A DNA stretch of 64,000 nucleotides from Poa pratensis (GCA_947311845.1 CAMZMU010000111.1:22277711-22341710); one strand, 5' to 3'; positions 11,235-21,778 are shown, numbered from the stretch's first letter. Notes: generated by a model not told the origin, from the sequence alone. Numbers and translations are program-made.

Positions 11235-11368
11235 GAAACCGTGTGTTTTGGTCAGTTTTGCTTATATATAAGGAGGCTCCACACCGCCCTCCGTCCCCTA
11301 CCCAGGGTGTATGCGTGATACTTCTGAATACATTATTACACATCACCAACAACATCCCTATCTAGTCT

Positions 11369-14300
11369 TCACGTTTTCTCCGTGTGTGTCCCTTTCTTCT
11401 GTTTGCGCCGTAGCCATGGAGAATCTTCATCATTTAACAGGATGGATGGGTCAGTTTTCACTGTGAAGGGCGGAATTTCATGAAACTTATTATAATCTTC
11501 TGACATGTCTGTCTTGCCCTCGACTCCCACGATGTTTCTTTTCCCTGAAAGAACTATGTGGCGCTTTGGCTCATTGTCTGATGTATTCGTTTGCTTATTT
11601 CTTTTTCTCGGTTTGGTAGACATGTCCTTCACATAGAAAACCTGAGCCACATCGTTGGCTAGGACGAATGGTTCGTTCTTGTACGCAAGATTCTTGAGAT
11701 CCACTGTTGTCATGCCGTACTTTTCGTCTACATCTACCCCGCCTCCTGTCAGCCTGACCCATTTGCACCGAAACAAAGGGATCTTAAAAGAAGGTCCATA
11801 GTCAAGTTCCCATATCTCCTGTATGCAACCATAATACGTGACCTTTGTCCCATTGTCGTTTGTTGCATCAAAGCGGACACCACTGTTTTGGTTAGTGCTC
11901 TTTTTATCTTGGGTTTCCGTGTAAAATGTATTCCCATTTATCTCGTACCCTTGGAAAGTACATATAGTCGAAGATGGTGACCTGGCCAACAGTACAGCTG
12001 ATCTCCAACAGTGGTGTTATTCATGAGATGTGTCTGCAACCAACTGCCGAAAGTCGCCTCGTGTTTCCGTTGAATCCAGGAGTCAACCTTCCCCGGGTTT
12101 TCGGAGCGTACAATATTCTTGTGTTCCACGATATACGGAGCCACCACGGTGGCATTGTTTAGAACTGTGTAGTGTGCTTGAGTGAAAGAATCCCTGTCCA
12201 TACATACCGTTGCTTTCCTTCCTAGTGTCCCTTTTCCAGTCAGCCTCCCCTCATACCGAGATTCAGGAACACCAATCGGCTTAAGGTCAGGAAGAAAGTC
12301 AACACAAAACTCAATGACCTCCTCTGTTCCATAGCCCTTGGAGATGCTTCCTTCTGGCCTAGCACGGTTACGAACATATTTCTTTAAGACTCCCATGAAC
12401 CTCTCGAAGGGGAACATATTGTGTAGAAACACAGGACCGAGAATTCTAATCTCTTCGACTAGGTGAACTAGGAGGTGCGTCATAATATTGAAGAAGGATG
12501 GCGGGAACAACAACTCGAAGCTGACCAGACATTGCACCACATCAATCTGTAACCCTGATAACTTTCTGGATCGATTACCTTCTGAGAAATTGCATTGAGG
12601 AATGCACATACCTTCACAATGGCTAGTCGAACATTTTCCGGTAGAATTCCCCTCAATGCAACCGGAAGCAATTGCGTCATAAGCACGTGGCAGTCATGAG
12701 ACTTTAGGTTTTGGAATTTTTTCAATTTCATATTTACTATTCCCTTTATATTTGACGAGAAGCCAGACGGGACCTTGATACTGAAAAGGGCTTCAAAAAA
12801 GATTTCCTTCTCTTGTTTCGTAAGAGCGTAGCTGGCAAGCCCTTGAAACTGTCCTGGATGCATGCCGTCTCGTCCTTTATGACGTTGCTGGTCCTCCCGT
12901 GCTTCCGGTGTATCTTTTGACTTCCCATACAAGCCCAGGAAGCCTAGAATATTCACGCAAAGATTTTTCGTCAGGTGCATCACGTCGATTGCAGAGCGGA
13001 CCTCATGGACTTCCCAATAGGGTAGCTCCCAAAATATAGATTTCTTCTTCCACATGGGTGTGTCCGTCTGCGTCTTTCGGAACAGGCTGTCTGCCAGGAC
13101 CCTTTCCAAAGATTACATTTAAATCCTTGACCATACCAAATACATCAGCACCAGTACGGGGGACAGGCTTCGGCCGGGGTTCTGCCGTGCCATTGAAATG
13201 CTTGCCATTTTCCTTAACTTATGCCTGTGCGGAAGAAAACGACGATTGTACGGGTACACATTCTTCTTGCATTTATCCAGATATATACTTTCAGTCTCAT
13301 CTAAACAGTGCGTGCATGCATTGTATCCTTTGTTCGTCTGTCCTGAAATGTTACTAAGAGCAGGCCAATCATTGATGGTTACGAAGAGCAACGCTCGTAG
13401 GTCAAATTCCTCCTGTTTGTGCTCATCCCAAACACGTACACCTGGTTCGGCCCACAACTGCAAAAGTTCATCAACTAATGGCCTTAGGTACACATCAATG
13501 TCGTTGCCGGGTTGCTTCGGGCCTTGGATGAGCACTGGCATCATAATGAACTTCCGCTTCATGCACAACCAAGGAGGAAGGTTGTAGATACATAGAGTCA
13601 CGGGCCAGGTGCTGTGACTGCAGCTCTGCTCCCCAAAAGGATTCATGCCATCTGTACTTAGACCAAACCATAAGTTCCTTGCGTCACCTGCAAAGTCCGG
13701 GAACTCTCTCTCGATTTTTCTCCACTGCCGACCATCAGCGGGGTGCCTCAACATCCCGTCTTTCTTACGGTCTTCCATGTGCCATCGCAACAACTTGGCA
13801 TGCTCTTTGTTTCTGAACAAACGTTTCAACCGTGGTATTATAGGAGCATACCACATCACCTTGGCAGGAACCTTCTTCCTGGGTGGCTCGCCCTCAACAT
13901 CACCAGGGTCATCTTTTCTGATCTTATACCGCGATGCAGTGCATACCGGGCATTTATCCATATTCTCGTACTTCTCACCGCGGTAGAGGATGCAGTCATT
14001 AGGGCATGCATGTATCTTCTGCACGTCTAATCCTAGAGGGCAGACAAGCTTCTTTGCTTCGTACGTGCTGGCGGGCAATTCGTTCTTTCTTGGAAGCATC
14101 TTCTTCATTAGTACCAGCAACTTTTCAAATGCCGAGTCAGTCACACCGGCCTCTGCCTTCCACTTCAGCAATTCCAGTGTGCTACCCAGCTTCTTCTGGC
14201 CATCTTCACAAGTTGGGTACAACAATTTGTTGTGGTCCTGTAACATCTGCTCGAACTGCAACCTCTCCTTTTCTGTGTCGCAGCCTCGCCTTGCATCAGA

Positions 14301-14696
14301 AATGACCCGACCAAGATCATCATCGGGCTCATCTGGTGCCCGTTCTTCACCCTCTTCTTCTTCTTCGTCATTGCCTTCCATTTCGGTATCAGCGTATTCA
14401 GGGAACATGGATCGGTAGTTGTCATCATCGTTCTCTTCTTCATCGCCGTCTTCCATCATAACCCCTCTTTCTCCGTGCTTGGTCCAAACATTATAGCCGG
14501 GCATGAAACCGGACCGAAGCAGGTGGCTCTGAATGATTCTTGAGTTGCTGTGATCCTTCACATTCCGACATTCATCACATGGACAAAACATAAAGCCAAC
14601 CCCATGCTTGTTCGCCTCGGCCGCAAGGCGAAAAGAACGCACGCCTTCTCTGTAAGCGGCAGAGCGTCGGTCACCGTACATCCATGGATGGCTCAT
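11369..14696 (-). pseudogene. TNP2-type CACTA transposase, frameshifted
   Basis: This is the main transposase gene of element 1. I start it at 14696, giving MSHPWMYGDRR, because element 2 starts at the same word. Domains in order: a transposase-associated domain with FMFCPCDECRN and a later His; a very acidic linker; a CPNDCIL...DKCPVC zinc-like block; a Transposase_21 core with FGLSTDGMNPFGEQ and PGNDIDVYLRPLV, containing two likely catalytic aspartates; then SAIDVMHLTKNLCVN. A DUF4218-like region (GPVFLHNMFPFERFMGVLKK) and a DUF4216-like C-terminus (IWELDYGPSFKIPLFRCKWV) follow, ending DSPWLRRKQKKG before the stop at 11369. Frame changes are needed near 13190, 13050, 12565 and 11985, so the gene is dead despite nearly complete coverage. 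Confidence 0.93.
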
Positions 14697-15005
14697 CTGC
14701 ATCATAGAACTATATATCAAACGCAATCACGATGCTAAAATTACTACCGCGCGGTCTAAACGAGAAAATAGTTGCTAACCTTTTAGGACACTTGGAAACA
14801 AAGAGGAGGAAGCTTAAGTGTGGCTAGGGCACCTCATATCATGTCTGTTTTGCGTGAACTCAAGTGGCATCGCTCTAACAGGCATTTCACCGAACACCTC
14901 TAGTGCATATGAAGAAAAAAAAACTAGCACCAAACCTACTCCACCTCCACCAGGAAAAAAAACAGGAGAGGGGCGGAGGGGCTGCCATATATATAGGCCC
15001 AGACC

Positions 15006-15091
15006 ATTAGTCCCGGTTTGAAACACAAACCGGGACTAAAGGTGGCCGCAGCCCTTTAGTCCCGGTTTGTATCTCAAGCCGGGACTAAAGG
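15006..15091. repeat. Internal GGGACTAAA palindromes, inner side of the exonuclease
   Basis: Two tandem palindromes, TTAGTCCCGGTTTG...CAAACCGGGACTAA and CCTTTAGTCCCGGTTTGT...GCCGGGACTAAAGG, separate the exonuclease from the transposase gene. With the right terminal cluster they bracket the exonuclease. Confidence 0.9.
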
Positions 15092-15591
15092 TCCTTTCTT
15101 CCTGTTTCAATTCATTTTTCAATTCGGTCTCATATTAATTCATTTTCAATTCATTTTCAATTCAATATGGTGTCATATTAATTCATTTCATTTTCAATTC
15201 GGTATCATATTAAGTAAGATTTACGATTTACGATTAAGTAATAATAATTATTAATTCATTTTTAGGAGGCACACCATGAGCATTACTTAATTCATAACTA
15301 GTGGTTCATCCTTAAAATTCATGCACCATGAGCATCCATATTTAGGAGGCACACCCTTCCTAAATTCCAAATTCAATAAAATGCTTGAATGGCAACACAT
15401 AAATTCATTCCCGGCAAATTCTTTCAATAAAATGCTTGAATGCATATTGTAAATTCATTTGCAATGTTGAATAAAAAGGAAATTCAAATTGGCTCCATCC
15501 AAGTTGGATAAAAAGAAAATTCAAATTCATTTACGGCAGAAATTAAAATTCACATGTTTATGCACATACTACTAGAGACACAGACACCCAT

Positions 15592-16513
15592 CTACTCGTA
15601 CTCCGAAGAATACTTGCGGTACAACTCGAATGAAACGTATGCATCTATTGCTGCATAATCAAGGTTGATCCTGTCAAGACAGTTCTTCTCCCAGAACCAG
15701 TGCTGCTCCTTGGGGAATTTTTTCTTCATACCAGCGTACTCCGGGTCGATCAAGACGGCTGCCATATCAGCCATCCCAGTCTTCTCGGCATACCGAAACT
15801 GGATCAAGTCCTGGAGATCAATGTGGCAGTCAGCTGGTATCTCAATACCCCAGGTTCTCATCATCTTGATCTTGTCATTCGTTATATCAACGCTACAAAA
15901 ATGTATGCCGCTGTTGACAAGGAAATCCATGAGTTCTGGACAGTGCTTGGCACTACTGCAACAACAAAAATGGAACAAATGGAACAAATGTTAAACATCG
16001 CTGCAACATTTTGCTATCCTATATGAATCAAAAGAAGCTCTCTCCTATATGAAAAAATGGATTCAAATGGCCACACGTACGTTGCTATCCTATACAATTT
16101 TGCTATCCTATATGAATCAAAAGAAGCTATCTTTCCAATAGGATTCAAATGGCCACACGTTGCTATCCTATGAAATTTTGCTATCCTATGAATCAAAAGT
16201 TCTCTTTCCAATAGGATTCAAATGGCCACACGTACCCTATGCAATTTTCCTATCCTACAAGAAGTTCGTGTTACCTTGACCATTGGAAGACCATGACATG
16301 GTTCTTGTGAGCAAGTTGGATGACGGCAACATCTCGTCCATCGGCCGTGTACTCGAGATCAAGGCCAAGGAAATTGTGTTCATCCTCGTCATGCCATCGC
16401 TTCAAATCGGCAAGAAGACCCGGGACCCTAGCGCAGTCGTTCGTGTAGGCGACATCGAGAAGGGTCTTGCATGGTGTTGTCACATCAGTAAACTGAATAC
16501 CAATTCGATTCAT
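15592..16513 (-). CDS. DEDDy 3'-5' exonuclease (WRN/RNase D type), CACTA cargo
   Basis: Two exons, 16513-16275 and 15955-15592, joined across a 319-bp GT-AG intron, give an uninterrupted 200-residue protein. Motif Exo I is LGLDLEYT with Asp52 and Glu54. Exo II is in SVDITNDKIKM, where Asp107 is the likely metal ligand. HIDLQDL (124-130) matches the usual V-DL block of this family. Exo III is YAAIDAY with Tyr180 and Asp184. These make a complete DEDDy set, so hydrolysis of nucleic acid from the 3' end is plausible; this is family knowledge, not shown. The N-terminus (MNRIGIQFTDVTTPCKTL) has no obvious targeting signal. At 200 residues it is about one catalytic domain with nothing added. The start is the only upstream Met in frame near the homologous start in element 2. 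The gene lies on the transposase strand between two palindrome clusters. Expression is unknown. Confidence 0.85.
16006..16258. repeat. Minisatellite inside the exonuclease intron (element 1)
   Basis: About three imperfect 80-bp units fill most of the intron. Each contains TTTTGCTATCCTATATGAAT, then a CAATAGGATTCAAATGG-like word and CCACACGT. Related words occur in the intron of the element 2 copy, where they read in the opposite orientation, as expected from the opposite gene strand. Confidence 0.85.
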
Positions 16514-16648
16514 GGTGGAGGATTGGGGAAGAAGAGAGGAGAGCAAGAGGAAGAGAGCCCGTACCCGTACTGTAGCAAATGTCTCTCTGTTTCCCCTCCC
16601 GATCAATTAGAACAACTTCCAAAGCGCGCGGGAGGCAAACGGTTCGTA

Positions 16649-16889
16649 CTTTTTAGTCGCGGTCCGTATTACGACCCGGGACTAAAGGTCTCGCGCCAGG
16701 CGAACAGTTGCCAGGACACTTTTAGTCGCGGTCCGTGTTACGAACCGGGACTATTGGTCCCTAACGAGCCGGGACTAAAGGGTGCCGTACCCTTCAATGT
16801 TTTCGGGGCGACGTGGCCGGACGTTTAGTCGCGGCCCAGGCCACAGCCGGGACTAAATGGGCGAACGTAAGGTCAGTTTTCTACTAGTG
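16649..16889. repeat. CACTA element 1, right terminal and subterminal repeats
   Basis: Four palindromic units of the form TTTAGTCGCGGTCCGT...CCGGGACTAAA precede the terminus. The terminus is the reverse complement of CACTAGTAGAAAACTGACC, after which the CTC duplication follows. Confidence 0.9.
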
Positions 16890-17150
16890 CTCGTCAAAAG
16901 ATCAAATTGCAGACATCTTCACTAAGCTACTTCCATTGACTATTTAAAGCATGTCGGTGTAATATTAACTTGTTAGATACCGTTAAAATTGATTGAGGGT
17001 GTTAGACATATCTATTAGGAAAGTTCTAATCCTAACCCTTACTGAGTCGGTCATGTGTTGTACCTGTAATTATCTCTCTAGTATAAATATACATCGAGGC
17101 CACGCATCAAGCGTTGAGCCGGTTCCCGACACCAATCCTTACGTTTTACA
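16890..17150 (+). mobile_element. Copia RNase H end and 3' LTR remnant
   Basis: The sequence resumes the Copia reading with SSKDQIADIFTKLLPLTI and a stop, matching the usual end of a Copia polyprotein. A purine-rich GATTGAGGG precedes TGTTAGACATAT at 17000, a typical LTR start. A TATAAATA box lies at about 17082. A candidate LTR end is the CA at 17149-17150, which would make the LTR only about 150 bp; the true end is uncertain. No second LTR is seen in the window. Confidence 0.75.
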
Positions 17151-17579
17151 CGCGCAGTGCGACGACCGACCTGACCGGTGAAAGAGAAGATGGGTGCAAC
17201 GGATGTCCACTGTCCAAGCATCGAGCTCGGTGATTCTTCAGTGGGACGTTTGAACTTGTATTCTGCTCCTATTGGAAACATCGCTGGATGTGCCGTACTA
17301 TTGGGAGCGCCTCTTTTAGCGGCGTTCCAGTAGTTCATATTTTGCTAAATTCAGACATATTGAAAAATACAAAATCACAACACTTGTATGTTTTATAATT
17401 TGCAACACGTAAAAATGAGTTCTACAGTAATTAAAAATAAAGATAAATCGGGAAGAGATTCTCTTATTGTGAGAAAAGGAGTTGTGCGCAGTTTTCTCAT
17501 TTTTCTTGTGTAAGGCTTGGTAGGATGAGGGCCACAGACAGCAATGACAACAAAGGGCAATGAATCGGGACGGACACTA

Positions 17580-17730
17580 GCAACCACGATGACCGGCCAT
17601 GTGGCTCCATAGAGTCTGCAGTGCCACGTTCCGGAGCGTCCGGCCGGGCAAGGGAGGGAACAAGAAACAACCAGCCATGCATCGACAATCTTTCACGAAA
17701 CAAACGGATTGCAAACGACTGTCAAATAGG
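17580..17730. repeat. Dispersed duplicate, matches about 38010-38150
   Basis: Shared words in the same order include GTGGCTCCAT, GTGCCACGT, CCGGAGCG, GGCCGGGCAA, CCATGCATC and AATCTTTCACGAAA. The two copies lie about 20 kb apart in the same orientation. No gene is recognisable in either. Confidence 0.7.
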
Positions 17731-17737
17731 GATCTAT

Positions 17738-17893
17738 CCCTCAGTTCTTAAATATAAGGTTTTAGGTATATTGCACATGTTTACTACATGCATATTGCGA
17801 AGGAGTGAACATGTATACTAAATTATGTCTAGATACATGTAGATACACGTGAATCTAGAAATAGGTAAAACATCTTATATTTAGAAATAGAGT
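17738..17893. mobile_element. Degenerate Stowaway-like MITE
   Basis: The left end TCCCTCAGTTCTTAAATATA and the right end TCTTATATTTAGAAATAGAG are imperfect inverted copies and resemble Stowaway ends of grasses. The element is about 155 bp and has no coding capacity. The TA duplication is not clean. Confidence 0.6.
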
Positions 17894-18723
17894 GCTAATT
17901 CTGTGTGTTGGGGGGGGGGGGGGGGGGGGGGGGAGGGGATGCTCATAGCAATATTTAAATGACCACGTCCTCCTTTAGGGAGTGTTGATTTGCACAGATG
18001 CGATATGGTTGTTGGGGCAAATGGTATCAAATGTTCTAGTGATATATAGTCCTTCTATTTAAGCTAGCTAAGAGCATGTTAAGGCACATTGGTAATTACT
18101 CAACTATCAGGTCATTGTCAAACATTTTGCAAGATTAGTAGATAACAGTGTTTTCTAATTGCGTCAAAACCCTTGAAAATTGCTTTGCAGCAAGGTCTCG
18201 ACGTCAGCGATTGTGCCCCACGCGCACTGAGAATGTCATTCGTGGTAGATAGCTGCCCACAGCGGCACCGACCATACGTCGACGATTCACATAAATTTTT
18301 CCTGGAGGCACGATAGCGTTTGGTTTTCATCCCAGAAATTGTGGCGGGGGATCAAAATGATGTTTATAATTCATTCGACCCGATATACAGCCATACATGG
18401 AAACATTGATTTCATGGATTCCGTCTAATGGAAAAAACCCTACTATAGCTTGTGCCCTTCTACATCGTCTCTACTCTCAAGATATATTGGACATGCATCG
18501 AACCATATCAATACTGCTTCATTGTCATGCATGCACAAGTTATTTAATACAGTGTCATCATGAAAAAAGATTGTAGACTAATATAAATTTTGCAAATAAT
18601 GATAGTTTCTTCATATCTATTTGAACATTCGCGGTCGACTGTCATATTCATTATTTATCATTCATTTTTTTTCTGGTTGGCAACAACATTTTACATTTAC
18701 AGTCTTCCACTTCAACCCAAGCA

Positions 18724-18766
<43 letters not shown>

Positions 18767-18954
18767 AAAAATAAATCTTGTACGCCCCAACTTGTACGAC
18801 AGCCATGGACCACATGGGACACCGTACGATTTCAGCACCCGCGTCCATTGTATGTTCGGTTACGGGATTCTGATTAACAAAATATTTGTTTTGCCACGTG
18901 GTTGGTGCTGGATGTGGTCCACGCACTGGGTCGTACACGTTGGGTCGTATAGGA
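17894..18954. other. Intergenic sequence with G and CT tracts
   Basis: A run of about 24 G lies at 17910-17933 and a (CT)n microsatellite at 18728-18764. No gene or element end was recognised between them. Confidence 0.6.
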
Positions 18955-19937
18955 TTTCCCCCCTCTCCCCCTCGCTCACTCGGTGTGTATGTTTGTGTCC
19001 CCTAGCTAATAATCATCAGTCCACCTTAGTCTCTTTTTTTTCACCTCTATCATCTAGCTTCCAATGGATGGACAACACAAAAGTGGTCTTCTAAAGAAAC
19101 TAAATTGCAAGGAACTCATGTGATAAAACACCAGTACTATAAAAAACATATATATGGGATCTGCTTCTTTGAGGGATCTGATGGTCAGAACAGTGTGCCA
19201 TATGCCATACTGGTAGTATTGAAGAACATGGTTGGTGCACCACATCATATATAGAAGTTTCCCTATATAAGTGTGGCAGCACGAGAAATGAATAATCATA
19301 TTTGCAAAGAAGTTGTCCCTCATATATACCCGAGCAAAGCAAAGAGTAGAGGAAATCGCTAGTTTTTAATATGTACATACTATATGCGATGTACACAAGT
19401 TGTATGCTTAGTTTGAATTAGTTTTGCAATGCTAATAAAATCCACAAACATCATAGGAATCGGAAGCATCGGGATTTCTTACTCTGCAAAGTTTGTGTCT
19501 AGGCTTCCCTGTTATTAACTTCCCTGTCTCAACACAGTTTGAACATGTGATGTCCACGTCTTCACTTGAAGGAGTGAGAATACGCGGTCTTTGCATCCCC
19601 CTCGTGAAGCTGCAGCAGAGGAGGCCGCTGCCTTGCAATAGTTCTTTGCAACGAGGCCAAAGCAAGACTTTTTTGCCCGCTCCCACCCGTCGGGCTTCAC
19701 GGGGAATCAAACCGTGGCAACATGGCAACTTGATCGAGTGGTGACGGTGAATGAGCTGGCAGCACAGGCAGTGCTCGCACTCGGAGCGAGCCAAGGTCGA
19801 CAGCGACGGCGCTTTACATAGCGAAAGTTTTTGCATAATGTAACCGTGTGCATTTGTATGGGGCAGTGTTGCAGTGATCACACAAACTGGAGGATAATAC
19901 TTGCAAGAGATAGTTTGGTTATGCTGAATCCCAATTA

Positions 19938-20071
19938 GGCCCCGATTGGATAGGGGGTATTCGGGCCAGAAATGTACAGTATAATTGTATGGAGGATGTC
20001 ACGTCCGTAATTTTGTGTTAGCATCCGTTGTTTATAACGGGGAAAGAATAAAAGAAAAACCAATCGGGGCC
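19938..20071. mobile_element. Tourist-like MITE (PIF/Harbinger type)
   Basis: A 134-bp element with perfect 12-bp terminal inverted repeats (GGCCCCGATTGG and its complement) is flanked by TTA on both sides (19935-19937, 20072-20074). There is no coding capacity. Copy A lacks the insertion at the matching point. Confidence 0.9.
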
Positions 20072-20074
20072 TTA

Positions 20075-20484
20075 GAGCATCTTTAACCGTGGTTGACAAA
20101 CCGCCCTAAACGTCCGGCGGACAGCCCGAACACGATTTGACTAAAAACATGCACCCAATCCGCCTCCCACAATATGAGCCCAAACGTCCGGGCTGTCTGG
20201 CAACCACCAAATCCATCCCTATGTGGAGAGGGTTTGGGGGCGACCGAACGCACCCAAACACGTCGGGGCTATGCGCTTTTCCTTTCTTTTCTTCTATCCT
20301 TCATTGATTCTTCTCTCTCCTTCTACATTAATCAAATGCAAATGACACCACATTTTAGGAGACTTTGAGTACATGGTTGGAGGAGACCATTTTTAGGGGC
20401 GGTCCGGTCACTGTCCGTGGACACGTCGGACGTGTCCACAGACAGTTTGAAAGCCAAATTTGGCCATTGTGGTTGGAGATGCTC
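20075..20484. mobile_element. Second Tourist-like MITE sharing a TTA with the first
   Basis: A 410-bp element starts GAGCATCTTTAACC and ends with the imperfect complement GGTTGGAGATGCTC. It is flanked by TTA (20072-20074, 20485-20487). The left TTA is also the right duplication of the preceding MITE, so the two insertions are immediately adjacent. The interior contains a palindrome around GGACACGTCGGACGTGTCC. Confidence 0.85.
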
Positions 20485-20498
20485 TTAGCGAAACAAAA

Positions 20499-20640
20499 TC
20501 ACCCGTTAACCCTCGTGAGATCCGTGAGCTCTGAATCATATACAAGGCGATGAAAACGCCCCATCATTCTACGATTGATCCTGGCATAATTCGTGTCCCC
20601 CGTGTCTAGGATGATGTTGAAGTCCCTAGTGGCGACCCAC
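20499..20640 (-). pseudogene. LINE endonuclease fragment
   Basis: The minus-strand reading contains DFNIILDTGDTNYARINRRM, followed by MGRFHRLVYDSELTDL. This matches the end of the apurinic-like endonuclease domain of plant LINE ORF2 proteins (a GDFN...NRR...F-R--L---EL pattern). It is a short scrap with no reverse transcriptase nearby. Confidence 0.7.
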
Positions 20641-21489
20641 ATGCTGACATGCCTGCTGACAGCTGCTGCGAATGAGGCACAGTTAATCAAGGAAGGCAGC
20701 TTTGAGACTGTCATCAGTTGGCCAGAAACAGTTGTGCCACCATGTATGTCCGTCAGTGAAATGCAGCATTGGAGTAAGAGAAAATGTGTGGATCCTTCGC
20801 GAGGAGACCAAAACAAGCTCAACTGCAGGCAAGGATAATGCCCCTACCGTTCTATCCGCTGGTAAATATAGGAATCCATGGAAGCGGGGCCAAGAAGTTG
20901 AGTGATCGTGAGAACTGGGTGACTTCCTGAAGCTTGGACTCGACAATTCAGACTACGGCAGCATGCATGGTCTGCTCGTGATCCTTGCTAGTCGAGCGAG
21001 TGAAACTTTTGTGACCTGAGTTGCGTTTTCCCATGATCTGTTTCTGATCCGAAGACTATGAAATGCGGAATAGAATCACAAATTAGTGCTAGATTCGGTA
21101 GGGGAAAATTCTGATAAGTTTCGATCTCTCAATCAGCATCCGCGCCGGGCCACCCTCTGTGTGGCCGGACCGTAGAAAGGAGTATGGAATGAAAGCAAAA
21201 GCGCATGGCAAAAGTCTCCAAAAGTAGTTAGAATTTTTTTCAAGTCTTATCCGGGTTGTTATGACTGTTTTTAAAGCTCAAAGGAAAAGTCAACCGTAAA
21301 AATTGACTTCCAAAAAATACATATTTTTTCAAAATTCTGACACCAGTTATGTACAAAAAAAATCTCTGCTTACTAGAAAAACAAGCTAAAACATGTCTAT
21401 ACGTCTTATATCGCCGTATAATGCAATGGTGCGTAGCTACAACTGTGACTAGTAAATTGCATCTCTATGAAAGTAATGAATTAAGCGCA

Positions 21490-21778
21490 TGCATGGTTGT
21501 TCCACCACATTGTTTCAAAAATTAATGCGCCCCTATTTAAGCACGGAAGCATGAGAGATCGAACACATGATCATACTTTGCAAAGAAGCCATCCCACTCA
21601 CCTGAGAAACGCAAAGAGTAGAGCTCAATCGCTGGTTTTTTTTAAGCCATATGAGCATGTACAAAACTTTTGTACTTAGTTGGGATAAGTTTCCCGTACC
21701 AAGAGATCAACAAACATCATATAGGATTTGGAAGCATCGGGATTTCTTATTGTACGGACTTATTTTTGTACACGAAGT
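21490..21778. repeat. Segmental duplicate, copy C (partial)
   Basis: This is a third, shorter relative of copies A and B: CCCCTATTTAAGCACGGAAG, ACGCAAAGAGTAGAGCTCAA, then GGAAGCATCGGGATTTCTTA. It is interrupted at 21778 by the hAT insertion; the target continues at 25574. Confidence 0.75.

Larger units (their letters stand above)
3477..16889 (-). mobile_element. CACTA (En/Spm) transposon, element 1
   Basis: This is a complete DNA transposon of 13.4 kb. It starts with CACTAGTGGAGA and ends with the complement of CACTAGTAGAAAA. It is flanked by the 3-bp duplication CTC (3474-3476 and 16890-16892), as expected for CACTA elements. Both ends carry palindromic subterminal repeats with the core TTTAGTCCCGG / CCGGGACTAAA. 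Genes lie on the minus strand in the order exonuclease (15592-16513), TNP2-type transposase (11369-14696), an acidic ORF (9820-10307) and a second transposon ORF ending in a C48 protease domain (4028-7790). The transposase and second ORF contain several frameshifts, so the element cannot be autonomous now. It inserted into the RNase H region of a Copia element. Confidence 0.95.
18955..21175. repeat. Segmental duplicate, copy B
   Basis: This block carries the same ordered landmarks as 1205-3195, including the GTGTGGCAGCACGAG block (about 19270), AGCAAAGCAAAGAGTAGAG (about 19330), GAAGCATCGGGATTTCTTAC (about 19465) and CCTTGCAATAGTTCTTTGCAA (about 19630). The distal part, near 21000-21175, ends in TGTGTGGCCGG. 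It is longer than copy A mainly because of two MITEs and a LINE scrap. The minus strand reads EDVDITCSNCVET then KLITGKPRHKLCRV; copy A reads similarly. A further weak match to about 19690-19850 lies at 40650-40790. Confidence 0.7.

Noticed and set aside
16283..16828. 181-codon plus-strand open frame
   Set aside because: It is antisense to exonuclease exon 1 and runs into the subterminal palindromes; the minus strand holds the recognisable catalytic motifs.
17908..17935. Long G and C runs (also near 21817 and 25512) as biological signals
   Set aside because: Homopolymer runs of this kind are common in repeats and length may be affected by sequencing; no associated feature.
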